From: Hippophae tibetana
Lineage: Eukaryota; Streptophyta; Magnoliopsida; Rosales; Elaeagnaceae
NCBI GenBank assembly: GCA_037013495.1
Contig: CM072810.1
Span: 71,470,449 to 71,534,448, forward strand
DNA: 64,000 nt
Direction of reading: 5' to 3'
Below the pieces are notes generated by a model. That model made no database searches. It saw only the letters and a list, made by a program, of their open reading frames with translations, and had not been told where the DNA came from. Numbering within the stretch: the first letter of the stretch is position 1; every line of letters begins with the position of its first letter. Below, one piece after another: positions 13,203 through 28,803 of the stretch. The translations under genes were made by a program, and so were the position numbers.

Positions 13203-16200
13203 ATGTGCGACGAAAATTTTAAACTCTCGGTAGGTGATGTAAACGGTGTAATTTGGTTTCAAAAAAATATATTCTTAGGAATCCATGCTCTGATTATAAG
13301 AATCTTTACATGCTTCGATTTTATATATTATATTAAAAGTTCCGTCACCCGAGTCAAAGGTAATGGCCGTGTAAAATTGGAATTGTGATTTAACAAATGT
13401 TCTTTTTTTAATACTGTAAACAGTAGAACCCATCTTCTTTTTCCCTACAATTTTTTTTATGAAGAACAAAGATTGATTGAGCGTAGAAATAAAGATTAAG
13501 ACTAAGAGACGAAGATTTAAAAAAGAACTACTAAATTAAATCCACACACAAAATCAACATCAATAAGTCCCTAAAACACCGACCTTTTGACGCCAAAAAA
13601 CAATGAAAACTCCCTTTGATGTGTCGAATACAATCATTCCATCAAGAACACTTGGAAAAAAAGTACAAAGCTTGGTAAAAAATATTTTCATTAATTATAA
13701 GTTCTTCCTCCATGAAAATGTTGTTGTTTTCTTATATAAGAAACAAAACCCTACCCGTAATGCAACCTTAGTGGGGATATTTAGTTGTGACATGTGCTTA
13801 ATCAATCCGTAAATAATAAAAGCATAAAAATACTTATGATAAATAAGACAAATTAAATTCCACAATTCAGTAGAAACAAAATCGCTAAACATAAGAGGCT
13901 CATAATTAAATAGAACAGAACTAATTGCTTCCCCAATTAATCTTTCCATTTGATATTCCAAATCTATCCCTTGTGAAGGATCATGAGAATCTTTGTATGA
14001 TCTATGGAATATTTGTTAGATATTGAGAACTTTAGAATTTTTTTAAACACACTCTTGGTTAGCAACTCAATCGCCCTTATGGTGGCATTGCAAAAAAACA
14101 AAAGTAAAAAAAAAGGGAATATGTGCGACGAAAATTTTAAACTCTCGGTAGGTGATGTAAACGGTGTAATTTGGTTTCAAAAAAATATATTCTTAGGAAT
14201 CCATGCTCTGATTATAAGAATCTTTACATGCTTCGATTTTATATATTATATTAAAAGTTCCGTCACCCGAGTCAAAGGTAATGGCCGTGTAAAATTGGAA
14301 TTGTGATTTAACAAATGTTATTTTTTTAATACTGTAAACAGTAGAACCCATCTTCTTTTCCCCTACAATTTTTTTTATGAAGAACAAAGATTGATTGAGC
14401 GTAGAAATAAAGATTAAGACTAAGAGACGAAGATTTAAAAAAGAACTACTAAATTAAATCCACACACAAAATCAACATCAATAAGTCCCTAAAACACCGA
14501 CCTTTTGACGCCAAAAAACAATGAACACTCCCTTTGATGTGTCGAATACAATCATTCCATCAAGAACACTTGGAAAAAAAGTACAAAGCTTGGTAAAAAA
14601 TATTTTCATTAATTATAAGTTCTTCCTCCATGAAAATGTTGTTGTTTTCTTATATAAGAAACAAAACCCTACCCGTAATGCAACCTTAGTGGGGATATTT
14701 AGTTGTGACATGTGCTTAATCAATCCGTAAATAATAAAAGCATAAAAATACGTATGATAAATAAGACAAATTAAATTCCACAATTCAGTAGAAACAAAAT
14801 CGCTAAACATAAGAGGCTCATAATTAAATAAAACAGAACTAATTGCTTCCCCAATTAATCTTTCCATTTGATATTCCAAATCTATCCCTTGTGAAGGATC
14901 ATGAGAATCTTTGTATGATCTATGGAATATTTGTTAGATATTGAGAACTTTAGAATTTTTTTAAACACACTCTTGGTTAGCAACTCAATCGCCCTTATGG
15001 TGGCATTGCAAAAAAACAAAAGTAAAAAAAAAGGGAATATGTGCGACGAAAATTTTAAACTCTCGGTAGGTGATGTAAACGGTGTAATTTGGTTTCAAAA
15101 AAATATATTCTTAGGAATCCATGCTCTGATTATAAGAATCTTTACATGCTTCGATTTTATATATTATATTAAAAGTTCCGTCACCCGATTCAAAGGTAAT
15201 GGCCGTATAAAATTGGAATTCTGATTTAACAAATGTTCTTTTTTTAATACTGTAAACAGTAGAACCCATCTTCTTTTCCCCTACAATTTGTTTTATGAAG
15301 AACAAAGATTGATTGAGCGTAGAAATAAAGATTAAGAGTAAGAGACGAAGATTTAAAAAAGAACTACGAAATTAAATCAACACACGAAATCAACATCAAT
15401 AAGTCCCTAAAACACCGACCTTTTGAGGAAAAAAAACAATGAACACTCCCTTTGATGTGTCGAATACAATCATTCCATCAAGAACACTTGGAAGAAAAGT
15501 ACAAATCTTGGTAAAAAATATTTTCATTAATTATAAGTTCTTCCTCCATAAAAATGTTGTTGTTTTCTTATATAAGAAACAAAACCCTACCCGTAATGTA
15601 ACCTTAGTGGGGATATTTAGTTGTGACATGTGCTTAATCAATCCGTAAATAATAAAAGCATAAAAATACGTATGATAAATAAGACAAATTAAATTCCACA
15701 ATTCAGTAGAAACAAAATCGCTAAACATAAGAGGCTTATAATTAAATAAAACAGAACTAATTGCTTCCCCAATTAATCTTTCCATTTGATATTCCAAATC
15801 TATCCCTTGTGAAGGATCATGAGAATCTTTGTATGATCTATGGAATATTTGTTAGATATTGAGAACTTTAGTATTTTTTTAAACACACTCTTGGTTAGCA
15901 ACTCAATCGCCCTTATGGTGGCATTGCAAAAAAACAAAAGTAAAAAAAAAGGGAATATGTGCGACGAAAATTTTAAACTCTCGGTAGGTGATGTAAACGG
16001 TGTAATTTGGTTTCAAAAAAATATATTCTTAGGAATCCATGCTCTGATTATAAGAATCTTTACATGCTTCGATTTTATATATTATATTAAAAGTTCCGTC
16101 ACCCGATTCAAAGGTAATGGCCGTATAAAATTGGAATTCTGATTTAACAAATGTTCTTTTTTTAATACTGTAAACAGTAGAACCCATCTTCTTTTTCCCT

Positions 16201-17674
16201 ACAATTTGTTTTATGAAGAACAAAGATTGATTGAGCGTAGAAATAAAGATTAAGAGTAAGAGACGAAGATTTAAAAAAGAACTACGAAATTAAATCCACA
16301 CACGAAATCAACATCAATAAGTCCCTAAAACACCGACCTTTTGACGCCAAAAAACAATGAACACTCCCTTTGATGTGTCGAATACAATCATTCCATCAAG
16401 AACACTTGGAAGAAAAGTACAAATCTTGGTAAAAAATATTTTCATTAATTATAAGTTCTTCCTCCATAAAAATGTTGTTGTTTTCTTATATAAGAAACAA
16501 AACCCTACCCGTAATGCAACCTTAGTGGGATATTTAGTTGTGACATGTGCTTAATCAATCCGTAAATAATAAAAGCATAAAAATACGTATGTTAAATAAG
16601 ACAAATTAAATTCCACAATTCAGTAGAAACAAAATCGCTAAACATAAGAGGCTCATAATTAAATAAAACAGAACTAATTGCTTCCCCAATTAATCTTTCC
16701 ATTTGATATTCCAAATCTATCCCTTGTGAAGGATCATGAGAATCTTTGTATGATCTATGGAATATTTGTTAGATATTGAGAACTTTAGAATTTTTTTAAA
16801 CACACTCTTGGTTAGCAACTCAATCGCCCTTATGGTGGCATTGCAAAAAAACAAAAGTAAAAAAAAAGGGAATATGTGCGACGAAAATTTTAAACTCTCG
16901 GTAGGTGATGTAAACGGTGTAATTTGGTTTCAAAAAAATATATTCTTAGGAATCCATGCTCTGATTATAAGAATCTTTACATGCTTCGATTTTATATATT
17001 ATATTAAAAGTTCCGTCACCCGATTCAAAGGTAATGGCCGTATAAAATTGGAATTCTGATTTAACAAATGTTCTTTTTTTAATACTGTAAACAGTAGAAC
17101 CCATCTTCTTTTCCCCTACAATTTGTTTTATGAAGAACAAAGATTGATTGAGCGTAGAAATAAAGATTAAGAGTAAGAGACGAAGATTTAAAAAAGAACT
17201 ACGAAATTAAATCAACACACGAAATCAACATCAATAAGTCCCTAAAACACCGACCTTTTGACGAAAAAAAACAATGAACACTCCCTTTGATGTGTCGAAT
17301 ACAATCATTCCATCAAGAACACTTGGAAGAAAAGTACAAATCTTGGTAAAAAATATTTTCATTAATTATAAGTTCTTCCTCCATAAAAATGTTGTTGTTT
17401 TCTTATATAAGAAACAAAACCCTACCCTTAATTTAACCTTAGTGGGGATATTTAGTTGTGACATGTGCTTAATCAATCCGTAAATAATAAAAGCATAAAA
17501 ATACGTATGATAAATAAGACAAATTAAATTCCACAATTCAGTAGAAACAAAATCGCTAAACATAAGAGGCTCATAATTAAATAAAACAGAACTAATGGCT
17601 TCCCCAATTAATCTTTCCATTTGATATTCCAAATCTATCCCTTGTGAAGGATCATGAGAATCTTTGTATGATCT
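13086..17674. repeat. Higher-order repeat copy A (5 monomers, ~4,589 bp)
   Basis: A five-monomer block whose private variants recur, in the same order, exactly 4,589 bp downstream. Examples are 'aatacttatgat' near 13830 and 18419, 'aaatgttattttttt' near 14315 and 18904, 'gaggcttataatt' near 15730 and 20319, a 1-bp deletion giving 'agtgggatattt' near 16525 and 21114, and 'cccttaatttaacc' near 17427 and 22016. The limits given are approximate, because the period rather than a junction defines the block. Confidence 0.9.
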
Positions 17675-20600
17675 ATGGAATATTTGTTAGATATTGAGAA
17701 CTTTAGAATTTTTTTAAACACACTCTTGGTTAGCAACTCAATCGCCCTTATGGTGGCATTGCAAAAAAACAAAAGTAAAAAAAAAGGGAATATGTGCGAC
17801 GAAAATTTTAAACTCTCGGTAGGTGATGTAAACGGTGTAATTTGGTTTCAAAAAAATATATTCTTAGGAATCCATGCTCTGATTATAAGAATCTTTACAT
17901 GCTTCGATTTTATATATTATATTAAAAGTTCCGTCACCCGAGTCAAAGGTAATGGCCGTGTAAAATTGGAATTGTGATTTAACAAATGTTTTTTTTTTAA
18001 TACTGTAAACAGTAGAACCCATCTTCTTTTTCCCTACAATTTTTTTTATGAAGAACAAAGATTGATTGAGCGTAGAAATAAAGATTAAGACTAAGTGACC
18101 AAGATTTAAAAAAGAACTACTAAATTAAATCCACACACGAAATCAACATCAATAAGTCCCTAAAACACCGACCTTTTGACGCCAAAAAACAATGAACACT
18201 CCCTTTGATGTGTCGAATACAATCATTCCATCAAGAACACTTGGAAAAAAAGTACAAAGCTTGGTAAAAAATATTTTCATTAATTATAAGTTCTTCCTCC
18301 ATGAAAATGTTGTTGTTTTCTTATATAAGAAACAAAACCCTACCCGTAATGCAACCTTAGTGGGGATATTTAGTTGTGACATGTGCTTAATCAATCCGTA
18401 AATAATAAAAGCATAAAAATACTTATGATAAATAAGACAAATTAAATTCCACAATTCAGTAGAAACAAAATCGCTAAACATAAGAGGCTCATAATTAAAT
18501 AGAACAGAACTAATTGCTTCCCCAATTAATCTTTCCATTTGATATTCCAAATCTATCCCTTGTGAAGGATCATGAGAATCTTTGTATGATCTATGGAATA
18601 TTTGTTAGATATTGAGAACTTTAGAATTTTTTTAAACACACTCTTGGTTAGCAACTCAATCGCCCTTATGGTGGCATTGCAAAAAAACAAAAGTAAAAAA
18701 AAAGGGAATATGTGCGACGAAAATTTTAAACTCTCGGTAGGTGATGTAAACGGTGTAATTTGGTTTCAAAAAAATATATTCTTAGGAATCCATGCTCTGA
18801 TTATAAGAATCTTTACATGCTTCGATTTTATATATTATATTAAAAGTTCCGTCACCCGAGTCAAAGGTAATGGCCGTGTAAAATTGGAATTGTGATTTAA
18901 CAAATGTTATTTTTTTAATACTGTAAACAGTAGAACCCATCTTCTTTTCCCCTACAATTTTTTTTATGAAGAACAAAGATTGATTGAGCGTAGAAATAAA
19001 GATTAAGACTAAGAGACGAAGATTTAAAAAAGAACTACTAAATTAAATCCACACACAAAATCAACATCAATAAGTCCCTAAAACACCGACCTTTTGACGC
19101 CAAAAAACAATGAACACTCCCTTTGATGTGTCGAATACAATCATTCCATCAAGAACACTTGGAAAAAAAGTACAAAGCTTGGTAAAAAATATTTTCATTA
19201 ATTATAAGTTCTTCCTCCATGAAAATGTTGTTGTTTTCTTATATAAGAAACAAAACCCTACCCGTAATGCAACCTTAGTGGGGATATTTAGTTGTGACAT
19301 GTGCTTAATCAATCCGTAAATAATAAAAGCATAAAAATACGTATGATAAATAAGACAAATTAAATTCCACAATTCAGTAGAAACAAAATCGCTAAACATA
19401 AGAGGCTCATAATTAAATAAAACAGAACTAATTGCTTCCCCAATTAATCTTTCCATTTGATATTCCAAATCTATCCCTTGTGAAGGATCATGAGAATCTT
19501 TGTATGATCTATGGAATATTTGTTAGATATTGAGAACTTTAGAATTTTTTTAAACACACTCTTGGTTAGCAACTCAATCGCCCTTATGGTGGCATTGCAA
19601 AAAAACAAAAGTAAAAAAAAAGGGAATATGTGCGACGAAAATTTTAAACTCTCGGTAGGTGATGTAAACGGTGTAATTTGGTTTCAAAAAAATATATTCT
19701 TAGGAATCCATGCTCTGATTATAAGAATCTTTACATGCTTCGATTTTATATATTATATTAAAAGTTCCGTCACCCGATTCAAAGGTAATGGCCGTATAAA
19801 ATTGGAATTCTGATTTAACAAATGTTCTTTTTTTAATACTGTAAACAGTAGAACCCATCTTCTTTTCCCCTACAATTTGTTTTATGAAGAACAAAGATTG
19901 ATTGAGCGTAGAAATAAAGATTAAGAGTAAGAGACGAAGATTTAAAAAAGAACTACGAAATTAAATCAACACACGAAATCAACATCAATAAGTCCCTAAA
20001 ACACCGACCTTTTGAGGAAAAAAAACAATGAACACTCCCTTTGATGTGTCGAATACAATCATTCCATCAAGAACACTTGGAAGAAAAGTACAAATCTTGG
20101 TAAAAAATATTTTCATTAATTATAAGTTCTTCCTCCATAAAAATGTTGTTGTTTTCTTATATAAGAAACAAAACCCTACCCGTAATGTAACCTTAGTGGG
20201 GATATTTAGTTGTGACATGTGCTTAATCAATCCGTAAATAATAAAAGCATAAAAATACGTATGATAAATAAGACAAATTAAATTCCACAATTCAGTAGAA
20301 ACAAAATCGCTAAACATAAGAGGCTTATAATTAAATAAAACAGAACTAATTGCTTCCCCAATTAATCTTTCCATTTGATATTCCAAATCTATCCCTTGTG
20401 AAGGATCATGAGAATCTTTGTATGATCTATGGAATATTTGTTAGATATTGAGAACTTTATTATTTTTTTAAACACACTCTTGGTTAGCAACTCAATCGCC
20501 CTTATGGTGGCATTGCAAAAAAACAAAAGTAAAAAAAAAGGGAATATGTGCGACGAAAATTTTAAACTCTCGGTAGGTGATGTAAACGGTGTAATTTGGT

Positions 20601-22263
20601 TTCAAAAAAATATATTCTTAGGAATCCATGCTCTGATTATAAGAATCTTTACATGCTTCGATTTTATATATTATATTAAAAGTTCCGTCACCCGATTCAA
20701 AGGTAATGGCCGTATAAAATTGGAATTCTGATTTAACAAATGTTCTTTTTTTAATACTGTAAACAGTAGAACCCATCTTCTTTTTCCCTACAATTTGTTT
20801 TATGAAGAACAAAGATTGATTGAGCGTAGAAATAAAGATTAAGAGTAAGAGACGAAGATTTAAAAAAGAACTACGAAATTAAATCCACACACGAAATCAA
20901 CATCAATAAGTCCCTAAAACACCGACCTTTTGACGCCAAAAAACAATGAACACTCCCTTTGATGTGTCGAATACAATCATTCCATCAAGAACACTTGGAA
21001 GAAAAGTACAAATCTTGGTAAAAAATATTTTCATTAATTATAAGTTCTTCCTCCATAAAAATGTTGTTGTTTTCTTATATAAGAAACAAAACCCTACCCG
21101 TAATGCAACCTTAGTGGGATATTTAGTTGTGACATGTGCTTAATCAATCCGTAAATAATAAAAGCATAAAAATACGTATGTTAAATAAGACAAATTAAAT
21201 TCCACAATTCAGTAGAAACAAAATCGCTAAACATAAGAGGCTCATAATTAAATAAAACAGAACTAATTGCTTCCCCAATTAATCTTTCCATTTGATATTC
21301 CAAATCTATCCCTTGTGAAGGATCATGAGAATCTTTGTATGATCTATGGAATATTTGTTAGATATTGAGAACTTTAGAATTTTTTTAAACACACTCTTGG
21401 TTAGCAACTCAATCGCCCTTATGGTGGCATTGCAAAAAAACAAAAGTAAAAAAAAAGGGAATATGTGCGACGAAAATTTTAAACTCTCGGTAGGTGATGT
21501 AAACGGTGTAATTTGGTTTCAAAAAAATATATTCTTAGGAATCCATGCTCTGATTATAAGAATCTTTACATGCTTCGATTTTATATATTATATTAAAAGT
21601 TCCGTCACCCGATTCAAAGGTAATGGCCGTATAAAATTGGAATTCTGATTTAACAAATGTTCTTTTTTTAATACTGTAAACAGTAGAACCCATCTTCTTT
21701 TCCCCTACAATTTGTTTTATGAAGAACAAAGATTGATTGAGCGTAGAAATAAAGATTAAGAGTAAGAGACGAAGATTTAAAAAAGAACTACGAAATTAAA
21801 TCAACACACGAAATCAACATCAATAAGTCCCTAAAACACCGACCTTTTGACGAAAAAAAACAATGAACACTCCCTTTGATGTGTCGAATACAATCATTCC
21901 ATCAAGAACACTTGGAAGAAAAGTACAAATCTTGGTAAAAAATATTTTCATTAATTATAAGTTCTTCCTCCATAAAAATGTTGTTGTTTTCTTATATAAG
22001 AAACAAAACCCTACCCTTAATTTAACCTTAGTGGGGATATTTAGTTGTGACATGTGCTTAATCAATCCGTAAATAATAAAAGCATAAAAATACGTATGAT
22101 AAATAAGACAAATTAAATTCCACAATTCAGTAGAAACAAAATCGCTAAACATAAGAGGCTCATAATTAAATAAAACAGAACTAATGGCTTCCCCAATTAA
22201 TCTTTCCATTTGATATTCCAAATCTATCCCTTGTGAAGGATCATGAGAATCTTTGTATGATCT
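17675..22263. repeat. Higher-order repeat copy B (5 monomers, ~4,589 bp)
   Basis: Tandem second copy of the preceding five-monomer block, with only a few differences seen by eye. One is near 15870/20459, where 'tagtatttt' is replaced by 'tattatttt'. The match probably reaches somewhat past 22.6 kb, since 'aagtgaccaag' occurs near 18094 and again near 22681 but not near 13505. Beyond that point the units belong to another variant group. Confidence 0.88.
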
Positions 22264-25200
22264 ATGGAATATTTGTTAGATATTGAGAACTTTAGAATTT
22301 TTTTAAACACACTCTTGGTTAGCAACTCAATCGCCCTTATGGTGGTATTGCAAAAAAACAAAAGTAAAAAAAAAGGGAATATGTGCGACGAAAATTTTAA
22401 ACTCTCGGTAGGTGATGTAAACGGTGTAATTTGGTTTCAAAAAAATATATTCTTAGGAATCCATGCTCTGATTATAAGAATCTTTACATGCTTCGATTTT
22501 ATATATTATATTAAAAGTTCCGTCACCCGAGTCAAAGGTAATGGCCGTGTAAAATTGGAATTGTGATTTAACAAATGTTCTTTTTTTAATACTGTAAACA
22601 GTAGAACCCATCTTCTTTTTCCCTACAATTTTTTTATGAAGAACAAAGATTGATTGAGCGTAGAAATAAAGATTAAGACTAAGTGACCAAGATTTAAAAA
22701 AGAACTACTAAATTAAATCCACACACGAAATCAACATCAATAAGTCCCTAAAACACCGACCTTTTGACGCCAAAAAACAATGAACACTCCCTTTGATGTG
22801 TCGAATACAATCATTCCATCAAGAACACTTGGAAAAAAAGTACAAAGCTTGGTAAAAAATATTTTCATTAATTATAAGTTCTTCCTCCATAAAAATGTTG
22901 TTGTTTTCTTATATAAGAAACAAAACCCTACCCGTAATGCAACCTTAGTGGGGATATTTAGTTGTGACATGTGCTTAATCAATCCGTAAATAATAAAAGC
23001 ATAAAAATACGTATGATAAATAAGACAAATTAAATTCCACAATTCAGTAGAAACAAAATCGCTAAACATAAGAGGCTCATAATTAAATAAAATAGAACTA
23101 ATTGCTTCCCCAATTAATCTTTCCATTTGATATTCCAAATCTATCACTTGTGAAGGATAATGAGAATCTTTGTATGATCTATAGAATATTTGTTAGATAT
23201 TGAGAACTTTAGATTTTTTTTAAACACACTCTTGGTTAGCAACTGAATCGCCTTTATGGTGGCATTGAAAAAAAACAAAAGTAAAAAAAAAGTGAATATG
23301 TGTGACGAAAATTTTAAACTCTCGGTAGGTGATGTAAACGGTGTAATTTGGTTTCAAAAAAATATATTCTTAGGAATCCATGCTCTGATTATAAGAATCT
23401 TTACATGCTTCGATTTTATATATTATATTAAAAGTTCCGTCACCCGAGTCAAAGGTAATGGCCGTATAAAATTGGAATTATGATTTAACAAATGTTCTTT
23501 TTTTAATACTGTAAACAGTAGAAACCATCTTCTTTTCCCCTACAATTTGTTTTATGAAGAACAAAGATTGATTGAGCGTAGAAATAAAGATTAAGACTCA
23601 GAGACGAACATTTAAAAAAGAACTACGAAATTAAATCCACACACGAAATCAACATCAATAAGTCCCTAAAACACCAACCTTTTGACGAAAAAAAACAATG
23701 AACACTCCCTTTGATGTGTCGAATACAATCATTCCATCAAGAACACTTGGAAGAAAAGTACAAATCTTGGTAAAAAATATTTTCATTAATTATAAGTTCT
23801 TCCTCCATAAAAATGTTGTGTTTTCTTATATAAGAAACAAAACCCTACCCGTAATGTAACCTTAGTGGGGATATTTAGTTGTGACATGTGCTTAATCAAT
23901 CCGTAAATAATAAAAGCATAAAAATACGTATGATAAATAAGACAAATTAAATTCCACAATTCAGTAGAAACAAAATCGCTAAACATAAGAGGCTCATAAT
24001 TTAATAAAACAGAACTAATGGCTTCCCCAATTAATCTTTCCATTTGATATTCCAAATCTATCCCTTGTGAAGGATCATGAGAATCTTTGTATGATCTATG
24101 GAATATTTGTTAGATATTGAGAACTTTAGAATTTTTTTAAACACACTCTTGGTTAGCAACTCAATCGCCCTTATGGTGGCATTGCAAAAAAACAAAAGTA
24201 AAAAAAAAGGGAATATGTGCGACGAAAATTTTAAACTCTCGGTAGGTGATGTAAACGGTGTAATTTGGTTTCAAAAAAATATATTCTTAGGAATCCATGC
24301 TCTGATTATAAGAATCTTTACATGCTTCGATTTTATATATTATATTAAAAGTTCCGTCACCCGAGTCAAAGGTAATGGCCGTGTAAAATTGGAATTGTGA
24401 TTTAACAAATTATCTTTTTTTAATACTGTAAACAGTAGAACATATCTTCTTTTTCCCTACAATTTTTTTATGAAGAACAAAGATTGATTGAGCGTAGAAA
24501 TAAAGATTAAGACTAAGAGACGAAGATTTAAAAAAGAACTACTAAATTAAATCCACACACGAAATCAACATCAATAAGTCCCTAAAACACCGACCTTTTG
24601 ACGCCAAAAAACAATGAACACTCCCTTTGATGTGTCGAATACAATCATTCCATCAAGAACACTTGGAAAAAAAGTACAAAGCTTGGTAAAAAATATTTTC
24701 ATTAATTATAAGTTCTTCCTCCATAAAAATGTTGTTGTTTTCTTATATAAGAAACAAAACCCTACCCGTAATGCAACCTTAGTGGGGATATTTAGTTGTG
24801 ACATGTGCTTAATCAATCCGTAAATAATAAAAGCATAAAAATACGTATGATAAATAAGACAAATTAAATTCCACAATTCAGTAGAAACAAAATCGCTAAA
24901 CATAAGAGGCTCATAATTAAATAAAATAGAACTAATTGCTTCCCCAATTAATCTTTCCATTTGATATTCCAAATCTATCACTTGTGAAGGATAATGAGAA
25001 TCTTTGTATGATCTATAGAATATTTGTTAGATATTGAGAACTTTAGATTTTTTTTAAACACACTCTTGGTTAGCAACTGAATCGCCTTTATGGTGGCATT
25101 GAAAAAAAACAAAAGTAAAAAAAAAGTGCATATGTGTGACGAAAATTTTAAACTCTCGGTAGGTGATGTAAACGGTGTAATTTGGTTTCAAAAAAATATA

Positions 25201-28200
25201 TTCTTAGGAATCCATGCTCTGATTATAAGAATCTTTACATGCTTCGATTTTATATATTATATTAAAAGTTCCGTCACCCGAGTCAAAGGTAATGGCCGTA
25301 TAAAATTGGAATTATGATTTAACAAATGTTCTTTTTTTAATACTGTAAACAGTAGAAACCATCTTCTTTTCCCCTACAATTTGTTTTATGAAGAACAAAG
25401 ATTGATTGAGCGTAGAAATAAAGATTAAGACTCAGAGACGAACATTTAAAAAAGAACTACTAAATTAAATCCACACACGAAATCAACATCAATAAGTCCC
25501 TAAAACACCGACCTTTTGACGCCAAAAAACAATGAACACTCCCTTTGATGTGTCGAATACAATCATTCCATCAAGAACACTTGGAAAAAAAGTACAAAGC
25601 TTGGTAAAAAATATTTTCATTAATTATAAGTTCTTCCTCCATAAAAATGTTGTTGTTTTCTTATATAAGAAACAAAACCCTACCCGTAATGCAACCTTAG
25701 TGGGGATATTTAGTTGTGACATGTGCTTAATCAATCCGTAAATAATAAAAGCATAAAAATACGTATGATAAATAAGACAAATTAAATTCCACAATTCAGT
25801 AGAAACAAAATCGCTAAACATAAGAGGCTCATAATTAAATAAAATAGAACTAATTGCTTCCCCAATTAATCTTTCCATTTGATATTCCAAATCTATCACT
25901 TGTGAAGGATAATGAGAATCTTTGTATGATCTATAGAATATTTGTTAGATATTGAGAACTTTAGATTTTTTTTAAACACACTCTTGGTTAGCAACTGAAT
26001 CGCCTTTATGGTGGCATTGAAAAAAAACAAAAGTAAAAAAAAAGTGCATATGTGTGACGAAAATTTTAAACTCTCGGTAGGTGATGTAAACGGTGTAATT
26101 TGGTTTCAAAAAAATATATTCTTAGGAATCCATGCTCTGATTATAAGAATCTTTACATGCTTCGATTTTATATATTATATTAAAAGTTCCGTCACCCGAG
26201 TCAAAGGTAATGGCCGTGTAAAATTGGAATTGTGATTTAACAAATGTTCTTTTTTTAATACTGTAAACAGTAGAACACATCTTCTTTTTCCCTACAATTT
26301 TTTTATGAAGAACAAAGATTGATTGAGCGTAGAAATAAAGATTAAGAGTAAGAGACGAAGATTTAAAAAAGAACTACGAAATTAAATCCACACACGAAAT
26401 CAACATCAATAATTCCCTAAAACACTGACCTTTTGACGAAAAAAAACAATGAACACTCCCTTTGATGTGTCGAATACAATCATTCCATCAAGAACACTTG
26501 GAAGAAAAGTACAAATCTTGGTAAAAAATATTTTCATTAATTATAAGTTCTTCCTACATAAAAATGTTGTTGTTTTCTTATATAAGAAACAAAACCCTAC
26601 CCGTAATGCAACCTTAGTGGGGATATTTAGTTGTGACATGTGCTTAATCAATCCGTAAATAATAAAAGCATAAAAATACGTATGATAAATAAGACAAATT
26701 AAATTCCACAATTCAGTAGAAACAAAATTGCTAAACATAAGAGGTTCATAATTAAATAAAACAGAACTAATTGCTTCCCCAATTAATCTTTCCATTTGAT
26801 ATTCCAAATCTATCCCTTGTGAAGGATCATGAGAATCTTTGTATGATCTATGGAATATTTGTTAGATATTGAGAACTTTAGAATTTTTTTAAACACACTC
26901 TTGGTTAGCAACTCAATCGCCCTTATGGTGGCATTGCAAAAAAACAAAAGTAAAAAAAAAGGGAATATGTGCGTCGAAAATTTTAAACTCTCGGTAGGTG
27001 ATGTAAACGGTGTAATTTGGTTTCAAAAAAATATATTCTTAGGAATCCATGCTCTGATTATAAGAATCTTTACATGCTTCGATTTTATATATTATATTAA
27101 AAGTTCCGTCACCCGAGTCAAAGGTAATGGCCGTGTAAAATTGGAATTGTGATTTAACAAATGTTCTTTTTTTAATACTGTAAACAGTAGAACCCATCTT
27201 CTTTTTCCCTACAATTTTTTTTATGAAGAACAAAGATTGATTGAGCGTAGAAATAAAGATTAAGACTAAGAGACGAAGATTTAAAAAAGAACTACTAAAT
27301 TAAATCCACACACGAAATCAACATCAATAAGTCCCTAAAACACCGACCTTTTGACGCCAAAAAACAATGAACACTCCCTTTGATGTGTCGAATACAATCA
27401 TTCCATCAAGAACACTTGGAAAAAAAGTACAAAGCTTGGTAAAAAATATTTTCATTAATTATAAGTTCTTCCTCCATAAAAATGTTGTTGTTTTCTTATA
27501 TAAGAAACAAAACCCTACCCGTAATGCAACCTTAGTGGGGATATTTAGTTGTGACATGTGCTTAATCAATCCGTAAATAATAAAAGCATAAAAATACGTA
27601 TGATAAATAAGACAAATTAAATTCCACAATTCAGTAGAAACAAAATCGCTAAACATAAGAGGCTCATAATTAAATAAAATAGAACTAATTGCTTCCCCAA
27701 TTAATCTTTCCATTTGATATTCCAAATCTATCACTTGTGAAGGATAATGAGAATCTTTGTATGATCTATAGAATATTTGTTAGATATTGAGAACTTTAGA
27801 TTTTTTTAAACACACTCTTGGTTAGCAACTGAATCGCCTTTATGGTGGCATTGAAAAAAAACAAAAGTAAAAAAAAAGTGAATATGTGTGACGAAAATTT
27901 TAAACTCTCGGTAGGTGATGTAAACGGTGTAATTTGGTTTCAAAAAAATATATTCTTAGGAATCCATGCTCTGATTATAAGAATCTTTACATGCTTCGAT
28001 TTTATATATTATATTAAAAGTTCCGTCACCCGAGTCAAAGGTAATGGCCGTATAAAATTGGAATTATGATTTAACATATGTTCTTTTTTTAATACTGTAA
28101 ACAGTAGAAACCATCTTCTTTTCCCCTACAATTTGTTTTATGAAGAACAAAGATTGATTGAGCGTAGAAATAAAGATTAAGACTCAGAGACGAAGATTTA

Positions 28201-28803
28201 AAAAAGAACTACGAAATTAACTCCACACACGAAATCAACATCAATAAGTCCCTAAAACACCAACCTTTTGACGAAAAAAAACAATGATCACTCCCTTTGA
28301 TGTGTCGAATACAATCATTCCATCAAGAACACTTGGAAGAAAAGTACAAATCTTGGTAAAAAATATTTTCATTAATTATACTAGTTCTTCCTCCATAAAA
28401 ATGTTGTTGTTTTCTTATATAAGAAACAAAACCCTACCCGTAATGCAACCTTAGTGGGGATATTTAGTTGTGACATGTGCTTAATCAATCCGTACATAAT
28501 AAAAGCATAAAAATACGTATGTTAAATAAGACAAATTAAATTCCACAATTCAGTAGAAACAAAATCGCTAAACATAAGAGGCTCATAATTAAATAAAACA
28601 GAACTAATTGCTTCCCCAATTAATCTTTCCATTTGATATTCCAAATCTATCCCTTGTGAAGCATCATGAGAATCTTTGTATGATCTATGGAATATTTGTT
28701 AGATATTGAGAACTTTAGAATTTTTTTAAACACACTCTTGGTTAGCAACTCAATCGCCCTTATGGTGGCATTGCAAAAAAACAAAAGCAAAAAAAAAGGG
28801 AAT

